Made by a program: the position numbers and the translations under genes. From contig CM022673.1 in assembly GCA_012295275.1 (NCBI GenBank), positions 18,509,810 to 18,573,809 of the forward strand: a stretch of DNA of 64,000 nucleotides, given 5' to 3'. Under the pieces are notes generated by a model that saw only the letters and a list, made by a program, of their open reading frames with translations, was not told the DNA's origin and made no database searches. This document shows positions 21,931-35,214 of this stretch, one piece after another; position 1 is the stretch's first letter; each line of letters starts with the position of its first letter. Origin of the DNA: Chrysomallon squamiferum (Eukaryota > Mollusca > Gastropoda > Neomphalida > Peltospiridae).

Positions 21931-23359
21931 CTAGCAAGAGCAACTTCACAACCTAATCTAATTATTCACTTACATCAGCATATAAATGCCGTTTATTTAC
22001 TTGCATAATTATTAATTTATGTCGATTATTTTTATAATTTGAAAGGTGTATTTATTTATTTATTTATTTATTTTACTTTTCTATTTATTGGTTATCTTTT
22101 CAGCTTAGAAAGATAAGTGATTAATAATTACTTTTTTCACTTAGAATAAAGAAAAAGAAACAAAGAAAGAACAGTATATATATAAATTCTGCGGAACAAG
22201 CATAATGTGTAAATAATTTTAAAACATTTTTAGAAAATAAATTTACATGTATAACATAATATGTTATGGTTAAAATATGCTGCTCGTTTGTTCTGTGACA
22301 TCGCGATACAAATCCAGTAACACGAAATGTATAATAGTATTTACACTATCGTTGATGTTAACTAGTGTGTGCATACTAAAGTGTTATTGCTACAGCTGTT
22401 GTTTCATCCTCACATGCGATAGACCACGGCCTAAGTGTAAATAAAGTTTAGGTCAGTCAGCTGTTATAACGACTATAACGGTAACTTGTCTTAGTACATT
22501 TTAATATTTCAGATAATTTTAAAACAAAATAGATCAATACACATTAAAATTATTTTTTCAACAGATTTCGAGCTTCTTTTAGTTTTCTGATATATGATGC
22601 TAGTCCTGATAAGATTCATCAGTATTTTCAAAAGTTTGAATTGATTTAACTTGTCATGTATCGTTCCTACATTCGCTCAAGTAGTTGATTATCCGAAGTT
22701 CTAACTTAAGTTTGATTTAACTTCGAGTTTCAAATAATGGCACATCTTGCAGTTTCATATGTACCGTTAGAGCCAAATATTTAGTAGGATTTTTTCAAGA
22801 CCAGAACAACAACTAAGTTAAGAGAAATATATTGTATTTATTAAAGGAACGTATTAACTCGTTTTCCTGCCATGTTTCAGTGACTGCTACTAATTACCTA
22901 GACATGATATTTTTTATTATTCAGTGTTGATTTCATTTGCCTTATAACGTCGTGGAATATGTAAGTTGTTTGCCGCTACTTTTTTCTTTCACTTTAAATT
23001 CTAAAAACAAAATACTTTCACTTTGACCTCTGGCATTAAGCGTTATCATTCATACTAATTATTATATATCGCAAATGAATTATTAAAAAAGCAACTCTCT
23101 TTCATAGTTAAGCGAAATTTTATAAACAGAATACTTTCCACCCGTCATTCAACGCCATGCACACTGTACACGTAAAACTTTAGTCACTAATCGGGAGCGT
23201 AGCCACGATTAAAGTTAAGGGGAGCGAAAGCAATAAAGAATGCGCCATGACAGGTAATACATTTATTTTAAACTCATTATATAATAAAATTAAAACTCAT
23301 TTAAAAAGATAGAAGACGAATAACAACATAACAGAAAACATCGCTGTTTTTATTTTTTA

Positions 23360-23393
<34 letters not shown>

Positions 23394-23930
23394 TTTTTAT
23401 TTTTTTTTAATCATAAAATGAAAACAAAACAAAGCAATGTGTAAAATGTATGATGCAACAAAAGTGGTCTTTAGTCTAGGCTTCATTCCAGCATTATTTA
23501 TTACTTTATTGTAGAGCAAAAATAAGCCAGTCTGCACTTGTTTTTAATAATAAATTAAAATATATAAGAAATAAGATTCCAGTTTTAGCGCTCGATTTCA
23601 TGGTGTGAAACGTGTGAAATATTAACAGTTGAGAATAATGCACAGAGCTAAATTTATTTTGAAATCACAATGTCGAATAATGTAGGGAATTACGTTTCCT
23701 TTACTTACCCTGTTGGACAACGGATTCAGTTTGATTTGTAGTGATTGTACAGTGGTTCCAATGACAATGCAGAAAAAGTAAAAATTTATTTAAAAGATAT
23801 TTCTGTAATAAAACACAGTGCACACACACACACCATGATCAGTCACGTGGCCAGTGTAAATTCCTCAGTCATAATATTTTTTAAATGTATTAATAAATAA
23901 CATAACGTGTGTATGAGTTTGCTAGTTTCC
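21930..23930. repeat. Duplicated block right of the galaxin 5' exon
   Basis: Matches 41500-44030 and 53270-54400 in order: for example a CGGCCTAAGTGTAAATAAA element at 22430 recurs at 41850 and 53600, and ATGATGCAAC near 23450 recurs near 42970. T-runs and an ATT run near 23370 vary in length. No gene recognised. Confidence 0.6.
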
Positions 23931-23934
23931 AGAC

Positions 23935-25010
23935 CGACATTTTCATCCTCTCAAATGATTTAGTGTTTAGCGCGTCGATTGGCGACTTGAAAAAGTCTTT
24001 ATATCAGCCGGCGACATAATTGATTATATAAGTGGTCATGTAGATGATATAATTAAAGCTTGTTCACTGAAAGGATCAGACAGATATGACGTAATTCTGG
24101 ATGATACTGTTAATGCCAGAAAGGTTACCGAAAAATGAAGAATTCGAATTGAAAGGAATAAAGATGAAAGCTAGAGTTTTACATTCTGTAACTACAGTTG
24201 TATCATTCTTACGTTTGCCAGCCTACATAGACGGTAAAATCATAAAAGAAAAACTAAAATTTAAATTTTAACACCCAGTTATAGACGACTTCATAAAGGA
24301 ACCCAAAATTCTGATGGAAGAAGATATAAATTTCCATCAGAAGTAAAAGGTTTTCCATACTCCATGAAGTTTAGGACAGTAGAAGCGGCATAATATGTTT
24401 TAGACGATAATCAACTGAAAGTATGTTATAATTGTATGGCTGATAGTGACACATTCAAGGATTGCCCAAACACTGTGATGAAAAATGCCCTTAAACTTTT
24501 CTGTGGGATAAAAGAAGATGAATGTGAATGTTTTTCAGAGTACGACAGCGTGCCCAGACAAACAGCGACAGGGATAGTGACATTACGGATTGTGATACGG
24601 TAAACGAAAAGACAAAGACGAAAAAAGAAAGTGAAGCAAAAAGCATCCACCAGATAAATGAAAAAATAATTAAGGAAAAACAAAAATCGCAAACTGAAGT
24701 GAAAACAGAAGAAAAGAAAACGATGAAAACACAACAGTGAACCTTCGAAACAGGAAACAGTCAGCTGACAAAAGCAGCACGTCGATCTAGATTAATCAAG
24801 CGAGGTCCATAAGAAGAGAAAATTTGGAGCTTTGCAGAAAACAGAAAACAAAAGAAGAGACGTGCAGCAAAGTGTGAGAGAAAGTATTAATGAAGAATGA
24901 AGCTATGAATGAGTATGATGAGAAGATTATCAGTATGCTGTAGAATGGATAATAATTTTATAACTTTTCTGATTATAATTATGATTTTCACAGTAAATGT
25001 AAATGGACTA
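23935..25010 (+). mobile_element. Non-LTR retrotransposon ORF1 remnant (+ strand)
   Basis: The + strand reads, with stops, an ORF1 nucleic-acid-binding protein with a KVCYNCMADS--FKDCPN zinc-knuckle relic near 24420-24475. A Lys/Glu/Thr-rich tail follows (24528-24740). Near 25000 a TVNVNGLRDKFN motif marks the start of the APE endonuclease of ORF2, where the element ends. The 44-kb and 54.5-kb remnants are copies of the same insertion in other blocks. Confidence 0.65.
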
Positions 25011-25603
25011 AGAGATAAATTTAATGCAAAATATCCTTATTGAATTTCGATTACCTTGTCTATTACTATCGTTCTTCAAGAGAATATTTGTATTTTAAAT
25101 GATTATTTCTTAAACTGATAAAAATATTGTTTTCTATATATTTGTTAATACATTTTCCCAATTCTGTGAACAATAATAATATTTAAGAGTTTCAAAGTAT
25201 TTTTGCCTGAAATATTTAAAAAAATTAATTATGTTGATTTTTTAATCCTTTCAATTCTGCTATTACTGTCTTCTTGAAAACCGTTACTCTGTATATAGAA
25301 ACTAATATGTTTTAGAAATTTTGAGAACAATTTTCAGTCTGGACGTGACAGCCCGAAAGTAGCAATCTCATTAGAAAGAAATCAAGGAAAAGCCATTTTA
25401 GAAAATAATAATAATAACAAATAAAAACTTTTAAACTATATTATTTTTATTATATATTTCACTGAAAATAAAGAAAAGGTAATACAATTTATCACAGTAT
25501 GAAAACAAATGCAACATATCTTCTACATCTTGATGACAAACAGGACGCAAATTTGTACTGACATATTTATACAGTTTTTCATATATGTGTAACTGTGTCC
25601 GTT

Positions 25604-25605
<2 letters not shown>

Positions 25606-25671
<66 letters not shown>

Positions 25672-25690
25672 TGTGTGTGTGTGTGTGTAT
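25606..25690. repeat. (GA)n(GT)n microsatellite
   Basis: About 30 GA units directly followed by about 10 GT units. The open frames across it (Leu-Ser repeats on the minus strand) are not genes. Confidence 0.95.
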
Positions 25691-25759
25691 GATTTGATTA
25701 ACTATTTTAAAATCAATATATGTCACTGGAGTTTAAGATAACTTGGAAATTAAAATTTG

Positions 25760-27490
25760 TCACATTAATGAATTCTGTTTTGTTCTTTAGTAATAGATTC
25801 GGCTTTTGTAATACTTTAACTTCTGTTTTAATTGCCCTTATCTATTCTTCAGGAAGATAATTTAATATTAGTTGATAAATATATGAAATCTGTGAAAAAG
25901 GTAAGTCAGGAAATCTCTCTTGAACTATTTCAGCTATTGCTGATATTTTAAGAAATCCTGTAATAAATCCATATGTAATATCAGTGAAAGTAGTTATTCC
26001 ACAAATAACGAAAAATTTCATAAATAACATTTTATTGTCATGCTTGATAAAAGGGTTGTTTGTTACTATTTGAATAAAGCTTTCAGGGACGATCGTTTCT
26101 CGACTGGAAACACTATCCTATGCGAATAGTAATTTTGAATAAAAATATTAATGTTTTGAGAAATTCAGTAATTGGACATTTCTACACTGATTTAAGTTCA
26201 TTATCGAAATACTTTTGTAATAATTTTATTTGGAAAGCAATCTTTCTTAAGTTGAACATCTTGAATATTTAAACCTCCTGATTTTTTTTTCTAGTCATAG
26301 TAGAATATTTAATTAAAGCATATTTGTTTTCCCATATACATTTTTTCTAAATTTCTTTTTATGAATTTCACTTACTCTAATTGTAGTATCGTGAGTATGC
26401 TGATATATTAACAAAGTACAGTTTTCCGATATTTGTTACCATTAATATTATCTTTCCTTTTAATAAAAATATTTAAAGATTCAGGAACTATTGCATACAG
26501 CATCACAGAAACTGGACAAGCTTGGCTTCAACCTCTAGAGTAGAAAAGAACAGAGATGAATGTCCATTAATATTAACATACTACTGATATGTTTATAAAG
26601 AATATTTATTCAAGAAATAAAGTTTTCTCCAAAATTACTTTATTTTAATATAAAGCTTTGTGATACACTATCACAGATTTTTTCTTGATCTATTTTGATT
26701 AAGTAACCTTCTTCTTTTCTTCATTCTGTTAAAGCTATTATATCTTATTGACATTACATTAGTTATTATAAATTTTTCATCACGGCAGATAATTTTTGAC
26801 ATCATTTTCTTGAAACGGTTCGCTAATACTTTAGAAATCATTTTGCTTTTGATCTTAAAATTGCTGCTTTGCATAACCTTTTTTAATTATCAGCTAATTC
26901 TTTTTCTAAAATCTGAAATCTAGTTTATATCATAGTCGTTATTTAAGGCTGGTTTTGACATTTCTCTTTTATATATATTATAATATTGTTTATTTTCTAA
27001 TTTTCGTTTTTTCAATGAATAATACAAAGTAAAACTTTAGTTTTGTATTTCAGATTGTCCCACCAAACCAATGGTTCAGATAAAAATAGTGAACATTCTT
27101 TCGCTTCACCAGTAATTCCTTCTAAGCGTTACAGAAATCTTTGCCATTTAATAACTGGTATTGAAAATCCAAACACCTTGTCTTCTTTCTATTTTAGAAA
27201 AATCTAAGTTTAATGGAATAAAATTATGATTAATCAGAGTTGTCTAACCAATGTCCATAACTGTCTTAGTAACTTTTCTGTTAACTGTGTTCTACTAAAT
27301 TATCTTTTATCTGGATTTCTGTCACGCCAATTATCTAAGAGATTTAGTTCATTCTTTAGAATATGATTTAACGTCATATTAAAATTCGTATTCTTAATTC
27401 CTAATTGTAAATAAAAATCATCCGCAATTATTTTCTTTTCACCATTGAAAATTGTTGCATTTTTCTGGAAGATTAAACATCATCATCCTA
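25760..27490 (-). mobile_element. Non-LTR retrotransposon RT remnant (block 3)
   Basis: Paralogous to the block 1 and 2 remnants. The open frame 26874-26671 encodes a MISKVLANRFKKMMSKIIC segment (RT block 2 'K-lA-Rlk--l---I'). The minus strand near 27320 reads WRDRNP, matching the LVDIWR-RN motif of the endonuclease C-terminus seen on the + strand at 45420. Frequent stops. Confidence 0.65.
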
Positions 27491-28364
27491 TTTAAAAAAA
27501 AAAAAAAAAATGTTTTATCTTTTTCTGTCTTCATTGCAGCTATCAATACTAAACTCATGTGGACAGTTATTCGATACTAAAATTACAATAACTTTTCTGT
27601 TTTTAGACTAATAATTATTGTAAATAAATGTTTATATCCTTCTATAAAATCATTATCCAAAAAGGTTTCTTCAAGAAAACTATATAGGAATATCTACTTT
27701 TAATAGCTGCAAATAATGAATTCATTTTGTCAATATCTCTCAAACCTTTAAATTTTAAAGAGATTAACAACACTGTGAATATTATAATGTGAAGAAAATA
27801 ATCCAGTGCTAATATCTTTATCTTTAATATGTAGGTTTTTGACAATAAAATTTTGAACACTGATTGATTTCGTTATTTAAACATATATCTAAGATATTAA
27901 CATTTTTATTTTAAAAAAAGGTTTTGGTACTGAAGAATGAAGAATGTCGAGATTATTTAGTTACAATAGTTGTGAATCATAAAATCCTCGTTTATTTGTT
28001 TTATGCTGTAAGAATGACCGTTTATAGGCGTAGACATATTTGGCAGGTATGTTATTAAAATCTGTTTTATAATGGCATGTTATATGTTCTTTATACAGAT
28101 GTCTTCATAAAATAAAGAACATTTATTATTTAAGGATTATATAACAGTTTCTAAAACTAAAGACAGAGTTATTAGTTCGTACAGATGTCTTCATAAAATA
28201 AAGAACATTTATTATTTAAGGATTATATAACAGTTTCTAAAACTAAAGACAGAGTTATTAGTTCGTAGTTATATCTCATATTTACTGTAACATCGCCACA
28301 GATAAATTATGCAATCATTACAGATCCAATGGTTGGTATTATATAAGTATATATGTGCGTGTAT

Positions 28365-28426
<62 letters not shown>

Positions 28427-29100
28427 GTGTCTACACTTGAGATAGATATGTAACAGTTGATCAAACTTGATAGGTGGGTATATTTAACAACATGCAGATG
28501 CGCCTACACCTTTATGTCACCTTTCAACTGATGTTGTTCATCACTTAGACGGATGTGCATACGGATGTGCGCCTTGGTTGATGATGAAGTAATAACTGTC
28601 ATTTCTAATGAAACCTATACAATTATTTCCATGATTTAACTTATGATTCATATCAACAATGGACAAAAATATTAACATGGGCAGGATGCTAAGCTTCTTA
28701 CTTTTTTGTAAAATGAGTGTATATGAAACTCATTACTGTGTTGATTGACATTCCCTAATGAATTTACTGACTATAAGGTCGTTGAGCAAAACTGTAAGCC
28801 GTACTGCAAATGCTTATTTTCATGTTACTTTCTTAAGTGTTAATAATCCTTCAGTTTCTCCATTACGTCATCACAGGCAAATATATTTTACAATATTTTC
28901 TACTGCAATCAGATATATTTCAGAAAAGATAAATATAATCAGTTTTCTTTTAGTATGTAAAAATTGGGTGGTGCTGACTTTTGATACATGTTTCAAATTC
29001 TAGGATTATTATCAGCTGTCTTTTTTCTTCATTAAAAATTCAAATTAAAAATAAAAACAGAATGTCAGAGGTAATCAATGAAAAAATTATATTTATTAAT
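27490..29100. repeat. Block 3 intergenic, with local tandem repeats
   Basis: No gene seen. It lacks the conserved '+ strand ORF' block present in the other units, so a deletion is likely. It holds the 86-bp duplication and a long GT tract (28370-28422). From about 28620 it rejoins the sequence that precedes galaxin repeat exons elsewhere (GATTCATATCAACAATGGACA at 28646). Confidence 0.5.
28095..28266. repeat. Perfect 86-bp tandem duplication
   Basis: Two copies of an 86-bp unit starting ACAGATGTCTTCATAAAATA (28095 and 28181), with no differences that I can see. It is therefore much younger than the surrounding block duplications. Confidence 0.95.
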
Positions 29101-29160
29101 TATGTTAGTATTCTTGTTACAGAACTATGCTGCAACTTTTGCATTCGTATTTGTTTTCTT

Positions 29161-29716
29161 CTAGCAAATACGGCCATTGCAGCACTTGTTGAATGCTGCA
29201 TCATAACTTCGTCGTCCACAACATGCAGGACGTATTCCACTTCTGGGGACAACGTTTCCCCCACAGCACATGTTGAATGTTGCATCATAACCTCGTGTTC
29301 CACAACATGCAGGACGTAGTCCACTTTTGGAGACAATGTTTCCCCTGCAGCACATGCTGTATGTTGGACTGTAGCTTCTGTGGCCGCATACAGCTGTATT
29401 TCAAAAATTAATATAATGACTTTTATATATTTTCATTACTATTATCTGCCTGACTCTCTATCAGTCTTATCTCTATATCAATATATATTAAATATAGATC
29501 TATGCATTTACCTGATGCCTGTGTACGCGCACCTGTATATAAATCGCTAATATTAAAACAATTACCTGGAAGTGTTCAAAAGGCTGTGTGTTTGTGTAAT
29601 CAAAGCTTTGTAAGAAAATTACCTTTTGAAAAAACCCAGGCTGATGCTCCCCTTGGCTGAATGCATGTGATTATTAATACAGCGACACAAAAAGCCAAAA
29701 GAGAAATATTCTGCAT
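29161..29716 (-). CDS. Galaxin-like secreted protein, copy C (two coding exons, 108 aa)
   Basis: Exon 29716-29623 (94 nt) encodes the signal peptide MQNISLLAFCVAVLIITC…ASAWVFSK. The donor is AAAG|GTAATT and the acceptor AAATACAG precedes exon 29393-29161. The phase-1 junction makes an Ala codon and the frame stays open to TAG after NGRIC. The mature protein starts VCGHRSYSPTYS and has two 28-residue units, giving five Cys-Cys pairs alternating at 13- and 11-residue spacing, with the galaxin pattern CCGG-VV-------ACCG---Y-----CC. AATAAA lies about 70 bases after the stop. A CT-rich acceptor precedes the ATG, so an upstream exon is expected. The conserved 5' exon block is missing in this unit (deleted near 30830), so expression is uncertain. 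Galaxins are extracellular matrix or secreted proteins; the squid relative has been linked to symbiosis. Confidence 0.75.
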
Positions 29717-29719
29717 TTT

Positions 29720-30900
29720 CTTTTTTCTTTACTTTTTTTAAATGTCTGGAGAGAGAGAGAGAAAAAAAAAATGGCATTATTTCTGATATTAATAAAACAA
29801 TATACAATGTATATATAAATTAATATCTAAAATTATATAAATGCAGAAGCCCATAAAATTAAATAAATGCAGAAGCCCATCAAATTATATAAATGCAAAA
29901 GCCCATACATTATTTGCGATTGTAATATTATAATACTGTAATATTAATTTTAATAATAAAATATAACGAAAGATTAAATCAGAAACATCGAAGTCGGAAA
30001 TAATAAAAACTGAAGAAACACCATTGTTGGCTATACACTTAAGTTTTAATTTATAATACTTTCCAAAGCCTATAATCTCTCTCTAATGGATAATCCTACG
30101 TACTACTACTGCTACTAATAATAATACTAATACCACTACTACTACTAATAATAATGTAAAACACATTCATGCCATGTGACAGTTTGAGTTAACGATGTAA
30201 GAAAATTGATAATATAATCGATTTATAAATGTTCTGTTGCTGAACTACACAAATTGGACAGTATTACTTATTACTAAACTGAATACCCTGTATCTGTTAT
30301 TACAGAGGTGGAGAATTCGATTGAACAGTTTATTGCTGTTAAAACAAAACCAATACAGTATTAACCAATCTAAAATAAAGAAAACTAACCATCAAATAAA
30401 TCTAAAATTTTAAATTTTGATATAATAAATCGATTAACAATTCTAAATAAAAACTTAGGTAATTTCTTTCAAAAGCAGTCGCAAATTATGCTAGCTTATG
30501 TCCTTTATATATTGTTCTGGGTTCCAAAATTTAACACATCTTAGTACAGTAACACTAATGGCCAATCGAAATTGTTTACCACTCCAATAGGCGGAAAGAT
30601 GTTGCACATCCATCTAAGGGATGAACAACATGAGCTGAAATGTCACTTAAGTGTATAGGCGCACCTATATGTTATTAAATATATCCAGCTATATAGTTTT
30701 AATTGATATCGAATCACAAGTGTATATATTTTGTTTATATATTTTGTTAGTTTCGAGTATAATCCAAATGTATGTGTATTCAAAAATATATTGTTTTATG
30801 TCTTCACACACACACACACACACACACACATCATATTCTGGTTACATTATCTCCCTCTAATTAAATCTGAAAGGTTTCTGACATAGTGGAAAGATAAATA
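29720..30900. repeat. Block 3 sequence right of galaxin copy C
   Basis: Contains a triplicated ~30-bp ATAAATGCAGAAGCCCAT unit (29830-29910), ACT/ATA trinucleotide runs (30100-30150; matched at 57040-57100), the GGTTCCAAAATTTAAC segment (30520) and a CA run (30806-30830). Directly after the CA run the sequence jumps to what lies at about 58535 in block E, implying loss of about 0.7 kb that would have held the 5' exon block. Confidence 0.55.
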
Positions 30901-33088
30901 TTCACGATATATACATCTATGTTGTGTTTACTTGCCTAATAAAGAATATAAGATAACAAAGTTTATATATATTTTTTTTTTCTTCTTCTTCTTTTGAAAA
31001 TTATTACTGTAATACAGGGGTTAATTTGCCATCTGAGGATTTTTCTGCATAATGTTCATAAAACTCAGACGTGAAATTATCTAAGTGGTTGGATAACAAT
31101 AACAGATGCTGAACATATTCTGAATGCACAGCGTCCACTTGTAAAACTGTAAACAGTTTATATTATGTTTAACTGCAGGTTTTCTTACTGCCTGTAGAAA
31201 AATGTAAAATGTTTCAGTGATACATTCTTATCTAAAAATAACTGTATGCAAGTTAAAAGATATCCTCATAAATCACTCCAGATTTGCAAACATGGCTGAC
31301 AAAGTCAAGGTGGTGGTCATTGAAGGCACATGTGTTTGTGTGTATATATATATATGTGTATGTATATATGAGTGTGTATGGTGTATGTATGTATTATGTA
31401 CTGATGTATGTTTATTCTACATATGTAAGTACAAAAACAGATAGGTAGATACGTAGGTATTTATGTGTCTGTGGAAGGTGCATAATTTCATCAAAAGAGA
31501 GTAAGACAGTTTGCTGGATTATTATTTTTTTAAATTAGACTGTTTTATTTTTAGAACCTGTTGTCCAGGTCTCTGTTCTGTTTTGAGCTATATTTGTCAG
31601 GTGGGTTCTTTCCCACAGACTTCCAGCTCATCCCTCCATCCTCCCGCTGTTGTTTTTCTAACTACATCATTTCACTTTGCATGTTTTCCAAGTGTTTATG
31701 TGTTGTTATAAATATAGAGTTTCAGTCGACCTGAGACTCATTGGATTAAATTAAATATTTGTTCATTCTTTTAATCATGAGTAAAGCACAAACATGAACA
31801 CTGTAACACTCGTGAACGTAAAGTATATTCCATTTGCTGACAGGTCTTTTTAAGTTTGAAAATAAATTGTGTGAAGATGAAGATGATGATAATGATGAAG
31901 AATTATTTGTCAGTGTAAGTAATTGACACATCCTAGGATTATAACTGTAAACCTCAGACTATGCTTTAACAGAAAACCATCAGATGTTGCTGAAATTATA
32001 ATAATAATAATAATCATAATAATAATAATAATAATAATAATATATAGATTAGTTATAAAACACTAAAAGACTTTTAGCTGGCATTGTTAATATTGTATTA
32101 GTTATTAATTTAACATTTCCAGGGCAATACCAAAGCAATGTTACTTATTGCATGCTCCTATTAATAATTTAAATACAGATAATCTCAAAAGTCAATAAAA
32201 ATGTCAGTTTTAAAGACTCTATACTGTGTATTATAATAACAAATGAGAAACTGACATCTCTGATAAAACAATTTGGAGCTTAGGTAATTTAAAAACATAC
32301 CAGCTACAGCCGCTCCGATTGTTTTACAGGACTCGAACAAGTAATGTCTGGACTGTCTCATAGCTGTGTGAAGTTCTGAGGAAATCCCTTCACAGAAAGA
32401 TGCTACAACACTCATACAAATTATTTATCACATGCAAATAAAGCTCTAGAATAATTTATGTCTTCTGACTGCAATAGGGTAATAGTTATTAAATATTTAA
32501 AGTTCCTAATAGTCTCTGGCCTGAGATTTTTCAGAACTTTTAACCTTCTCTACCAGAATGTAGTCAGGTTTTACCTTTAATCTGAAATAAAAAATATATA
32601 TACTAGAAATAAACAATATCAGCATAAATCATAGAAATTTAAATTGTATATCAAAAGAGAGTATCACGATTCATATACTAATTGCTATATAAGTGTTAAC
32701 TAGATACAGGACACAACTAGTACAACTCTGCCAATAGAAATCTTTCTGAAAGGTGAAAATATGTACTTGGTAATAAAGTACAAGTAAACTCACTAATCTC
32801 TCCAGCAGACTGAACATGTGTAAAAATGATTTAGCTCAAATGTCATCAATGTCTCTTTTTTTACCAACTCAAGTGAATGGCTGATATGAAGGACTCACGA
32901 GAATCACATCAAGTTTTCACTTGTTCATTTGTTCAGTCGGTAACTTCTAAAGAAAATGTAAAAACAAGTCAGTTTAATATTTTATATATAACTAATATGT
33001 TGACTTTCAGATGGTACTTCCAGTATGAACATCTGCCATCCTGTTAGAATACACACACACTCAGATACTGACTACTCGCAAGTAATCA

Positions 33089-33143
<55 letters not shown>

Positions 33144-33168
33144 GATAGATAGATAGATAGATAGATAC

Positions 33169-33199
<31 letters not shown>

Positions 33200-34400
33200 T
33201 ATTGGTATGTCATATTGTTTACCTCAATACCTTAACTAATCAGCGTTGTGTGAGGGAACTAGCTATGTAGATAAGGCTGACAATTGTGTTGACGTCAACG
33301 GTCGCTACAACTGTATAACTAATACTAGTAATAACTTTCTACAATAACAAAACAACTAAATAAAATTTAAAAAAATTAAAATTATTATTATTATTATTAT
33401 TATTATTATTTAAAGTAATGCTCAAATACGATCTCTATAAATGTCTAGACAGCTATTATATATTATTTAATTCATTTATTTTATTTATATCTCGAAATAA
33501 GCGATACGGTTACGATATAAAGTTAATAACGAAAACAAATCACAGTGCATTAGTAGATCTAGTTGTAGATATCAGAAACACCAATAGCTAAATCAAATCT
33601 TTTAAACTTGACAATAATTCCGCACAATACCTCAAATAAATATTAAACAAACCTTTTAGAGCACATTGCATTCCATCTATATCACTGTATAATCAAGAAC
33701 GCGATAAACCCTGCACACTGCCATTACAACCTCTTTATTTGTACTGTCTTCCATTGAGGCAGAGCACCAACAGTTTGTAATTCAAAAAAAAAAATAAAAT
33801 TAAATAAATAAAAATAGAAGAAAAGAACCAATGCATAGAAGCACAAAAAGCACAAAATGATTATAGATTTAACTTAGGAAACGAAATGATTCTGCTACCG
33901 AACAGCATAATAATATTTTATATGTAATATGTTTTTTTTATGTAAATTATGCAACATTTGACCTTATTTATTTAACCTTACTTAATTATGCTTAAACAGG
34001 AATGACAACAGTAAATCTACAAACTATAGATGGTGATTTTGGTTTAAATTTAAATTTTCTGTTTTACTCAGATAACTTTTTAAATGTATTTTCTGTAGAT
34101 TAATTATTGTATTATATTGTATAATATAGTATTTATTTATTCACTTACTTACTTATTAATTTATTTTATTTTATTTTATATATTTACTTATTTGCATACA
34201 TACTTATAATTATTATTCCTGTTATTATTACCGGATTTGATGTCAAGGTACTTAATGGAAGGATTAGGTCAAGCTATTTGCCTAAATGAAAATATATAAA
34301 TATATATTTCTGTTCATTCTAAAGTTACGTGCTTTCAAAAACACTTACGAAATATGCGTCTTTCTGCAGATTGAAGCGATTTATTAAAGCGAAAGTGACT
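30900..34400. repeat. Segmental duplication type W, copy 2
   Basis: 31020-31270 matches 58740-58970, 31510-31610 matches 61435-61560, 32570-33050 matches 62920-63400 and 33210-33800 matches 63400-63990. Part of it (31794-32225) also appears inverted at 46165-46610. Microsatellites: (CT)n(TA)n(GATA)n at 33088-33200 and (ATT)n at 33380-33410. A short ATG context (ACATGGCTGACAAAG, 31292) recurs at 59292, encoding MADK-K-VV, possibly a first exon on the + strand, but I cannot build a gene from it. Confidence 0.6.
32298..32415 (-). other. Possible coding exon of an unrecognised gene
   Basis: The minus strand from an ATG at 32415 reads 39 codons of balanced composition (MSVVASFCEGISSELHTAM…, then SCKTIGAAVA). 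It ends at a good splice donor (GCTG|GTATGT, exon end about 32298), beyond which the frame becomes AT-rich noise. Composition and the donor suggest a real or once-real exon. I recognise no domain, and the other W copies do not contain it. An acceptor-like ATGAG precedes the Val codon, so it might also be an internal exon. Confidence 0.3.
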
Positions 34401-34559
34401 CTTCGAAGTTTTTTCTGTTTATCTCTTCATCTGTAATCACGTTCTTCATTTATTAATAGTTTCTCTCGCTTTTAGCGATTTGTGTCTCTTTCGTCCTTTT
34501 CAGTCTCTGCTTCTCATTTTCCAATTTTTTTCTTTCTTTTATGTCTTCACCATTGATAA

Positions 34560-34560
<1 letters not shown>

Positions 34561-34628
<68 letters not shown>
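34561..34628. repeat. (CT)n microsatellite
   Basis: An uninterrupted CT tract of about 33 units. The long Leu-Ser and Arg-Glu open frames on both strands come only from this repeat. Confidence 0.95.
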
Positions 34629-34630
<2 letters not shown>

Positions 34631-34689
34631 CTTTCTCTGGTGTAATGACAATCGAATCTCATGTATTATAAAAATTAAATCATTTTCCA

Positions 34690-34880
34690 ATATGATCGTA
34701 TATCCTGCCGTTTTTGTAACGCGATTAATCTTCGCGGCAGAATTTCCGGTCGGTGATATTGCCCTGTCATCTCTGCGGACTGGCCGTGAAGCGGAAAGGC
34801 CATTCTTTTCTTTTAGCACGTGTCTGGCGCTGATTGTATTGAATAACGACAGAAGAGCTGTGTATGTGGAAGATGTTTTC
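34690..34880. other. GC-richer interspersed patch of unknown nature
   Basis: About 190 bases rich in CpG (GCGGCAGAATTTCCGGTCGG, CTGCGGACTGGCCGTGAAGC) inside AT-rich DNA. It is open on both strands but has no domain I can name. It could be a SINE-like repeat or an exon remnant. Not seen elsewhere in the window. Confidence 0.35.
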
Positions 34881-35214
34881 TAATAGTATAATCCTGATGT
34901 TATCTGACCACAGATGGCTTTTCTCTTTATCTTTCTAGCGTCTTCATATTGTTATATCTGTAAGGCAAAAACATTAGCCTAATTAATCGATCTGGACTTT
35001 GTACTAGCAGTATGTAAAGAATATATGAATAAATTATCGAAGTACGTTTTCAAATGAAAAACCAAAATATTAGTGACATCCACATCCTAATTAATGAAAG
35101 CAAATGAAAAATAGAAAAATAGCTTAAATTTGTGTCGTTTCAAAGCGTAAACGAAATCTGACAGATAACACACAACAGTAATCTCTTTAAAAAAAAATCC
35201 AAGGAAGAGACTCT

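Noticed and set aside
24426-24734. 102-codon Phe-rich minus-strand frame as a membrane protein
   Set aside because: It is antisense to the Lys/Glu-rich ORF1 tail of the + strand LINE. AAA/GAA codons read as Phe/Leu on the opposite strand; the same artefact appears at 44415-44726 and 54387-54644.
31511-31711. 66-codon + strand frame with Cys-rich segment (FRTCCPGLCSVLSYICQVGS)
   Set aside because: The segment recurs at 61490-61560 with changes and no conserved frame, signal or splice sites. I could not separate it from chance.
34453-34819. Long Arg-Glu and Leu-Ser repeat proteins on both strands
   Set aside because: Translations of a (CT)n microsatellite; open in all frames without stops by composition.
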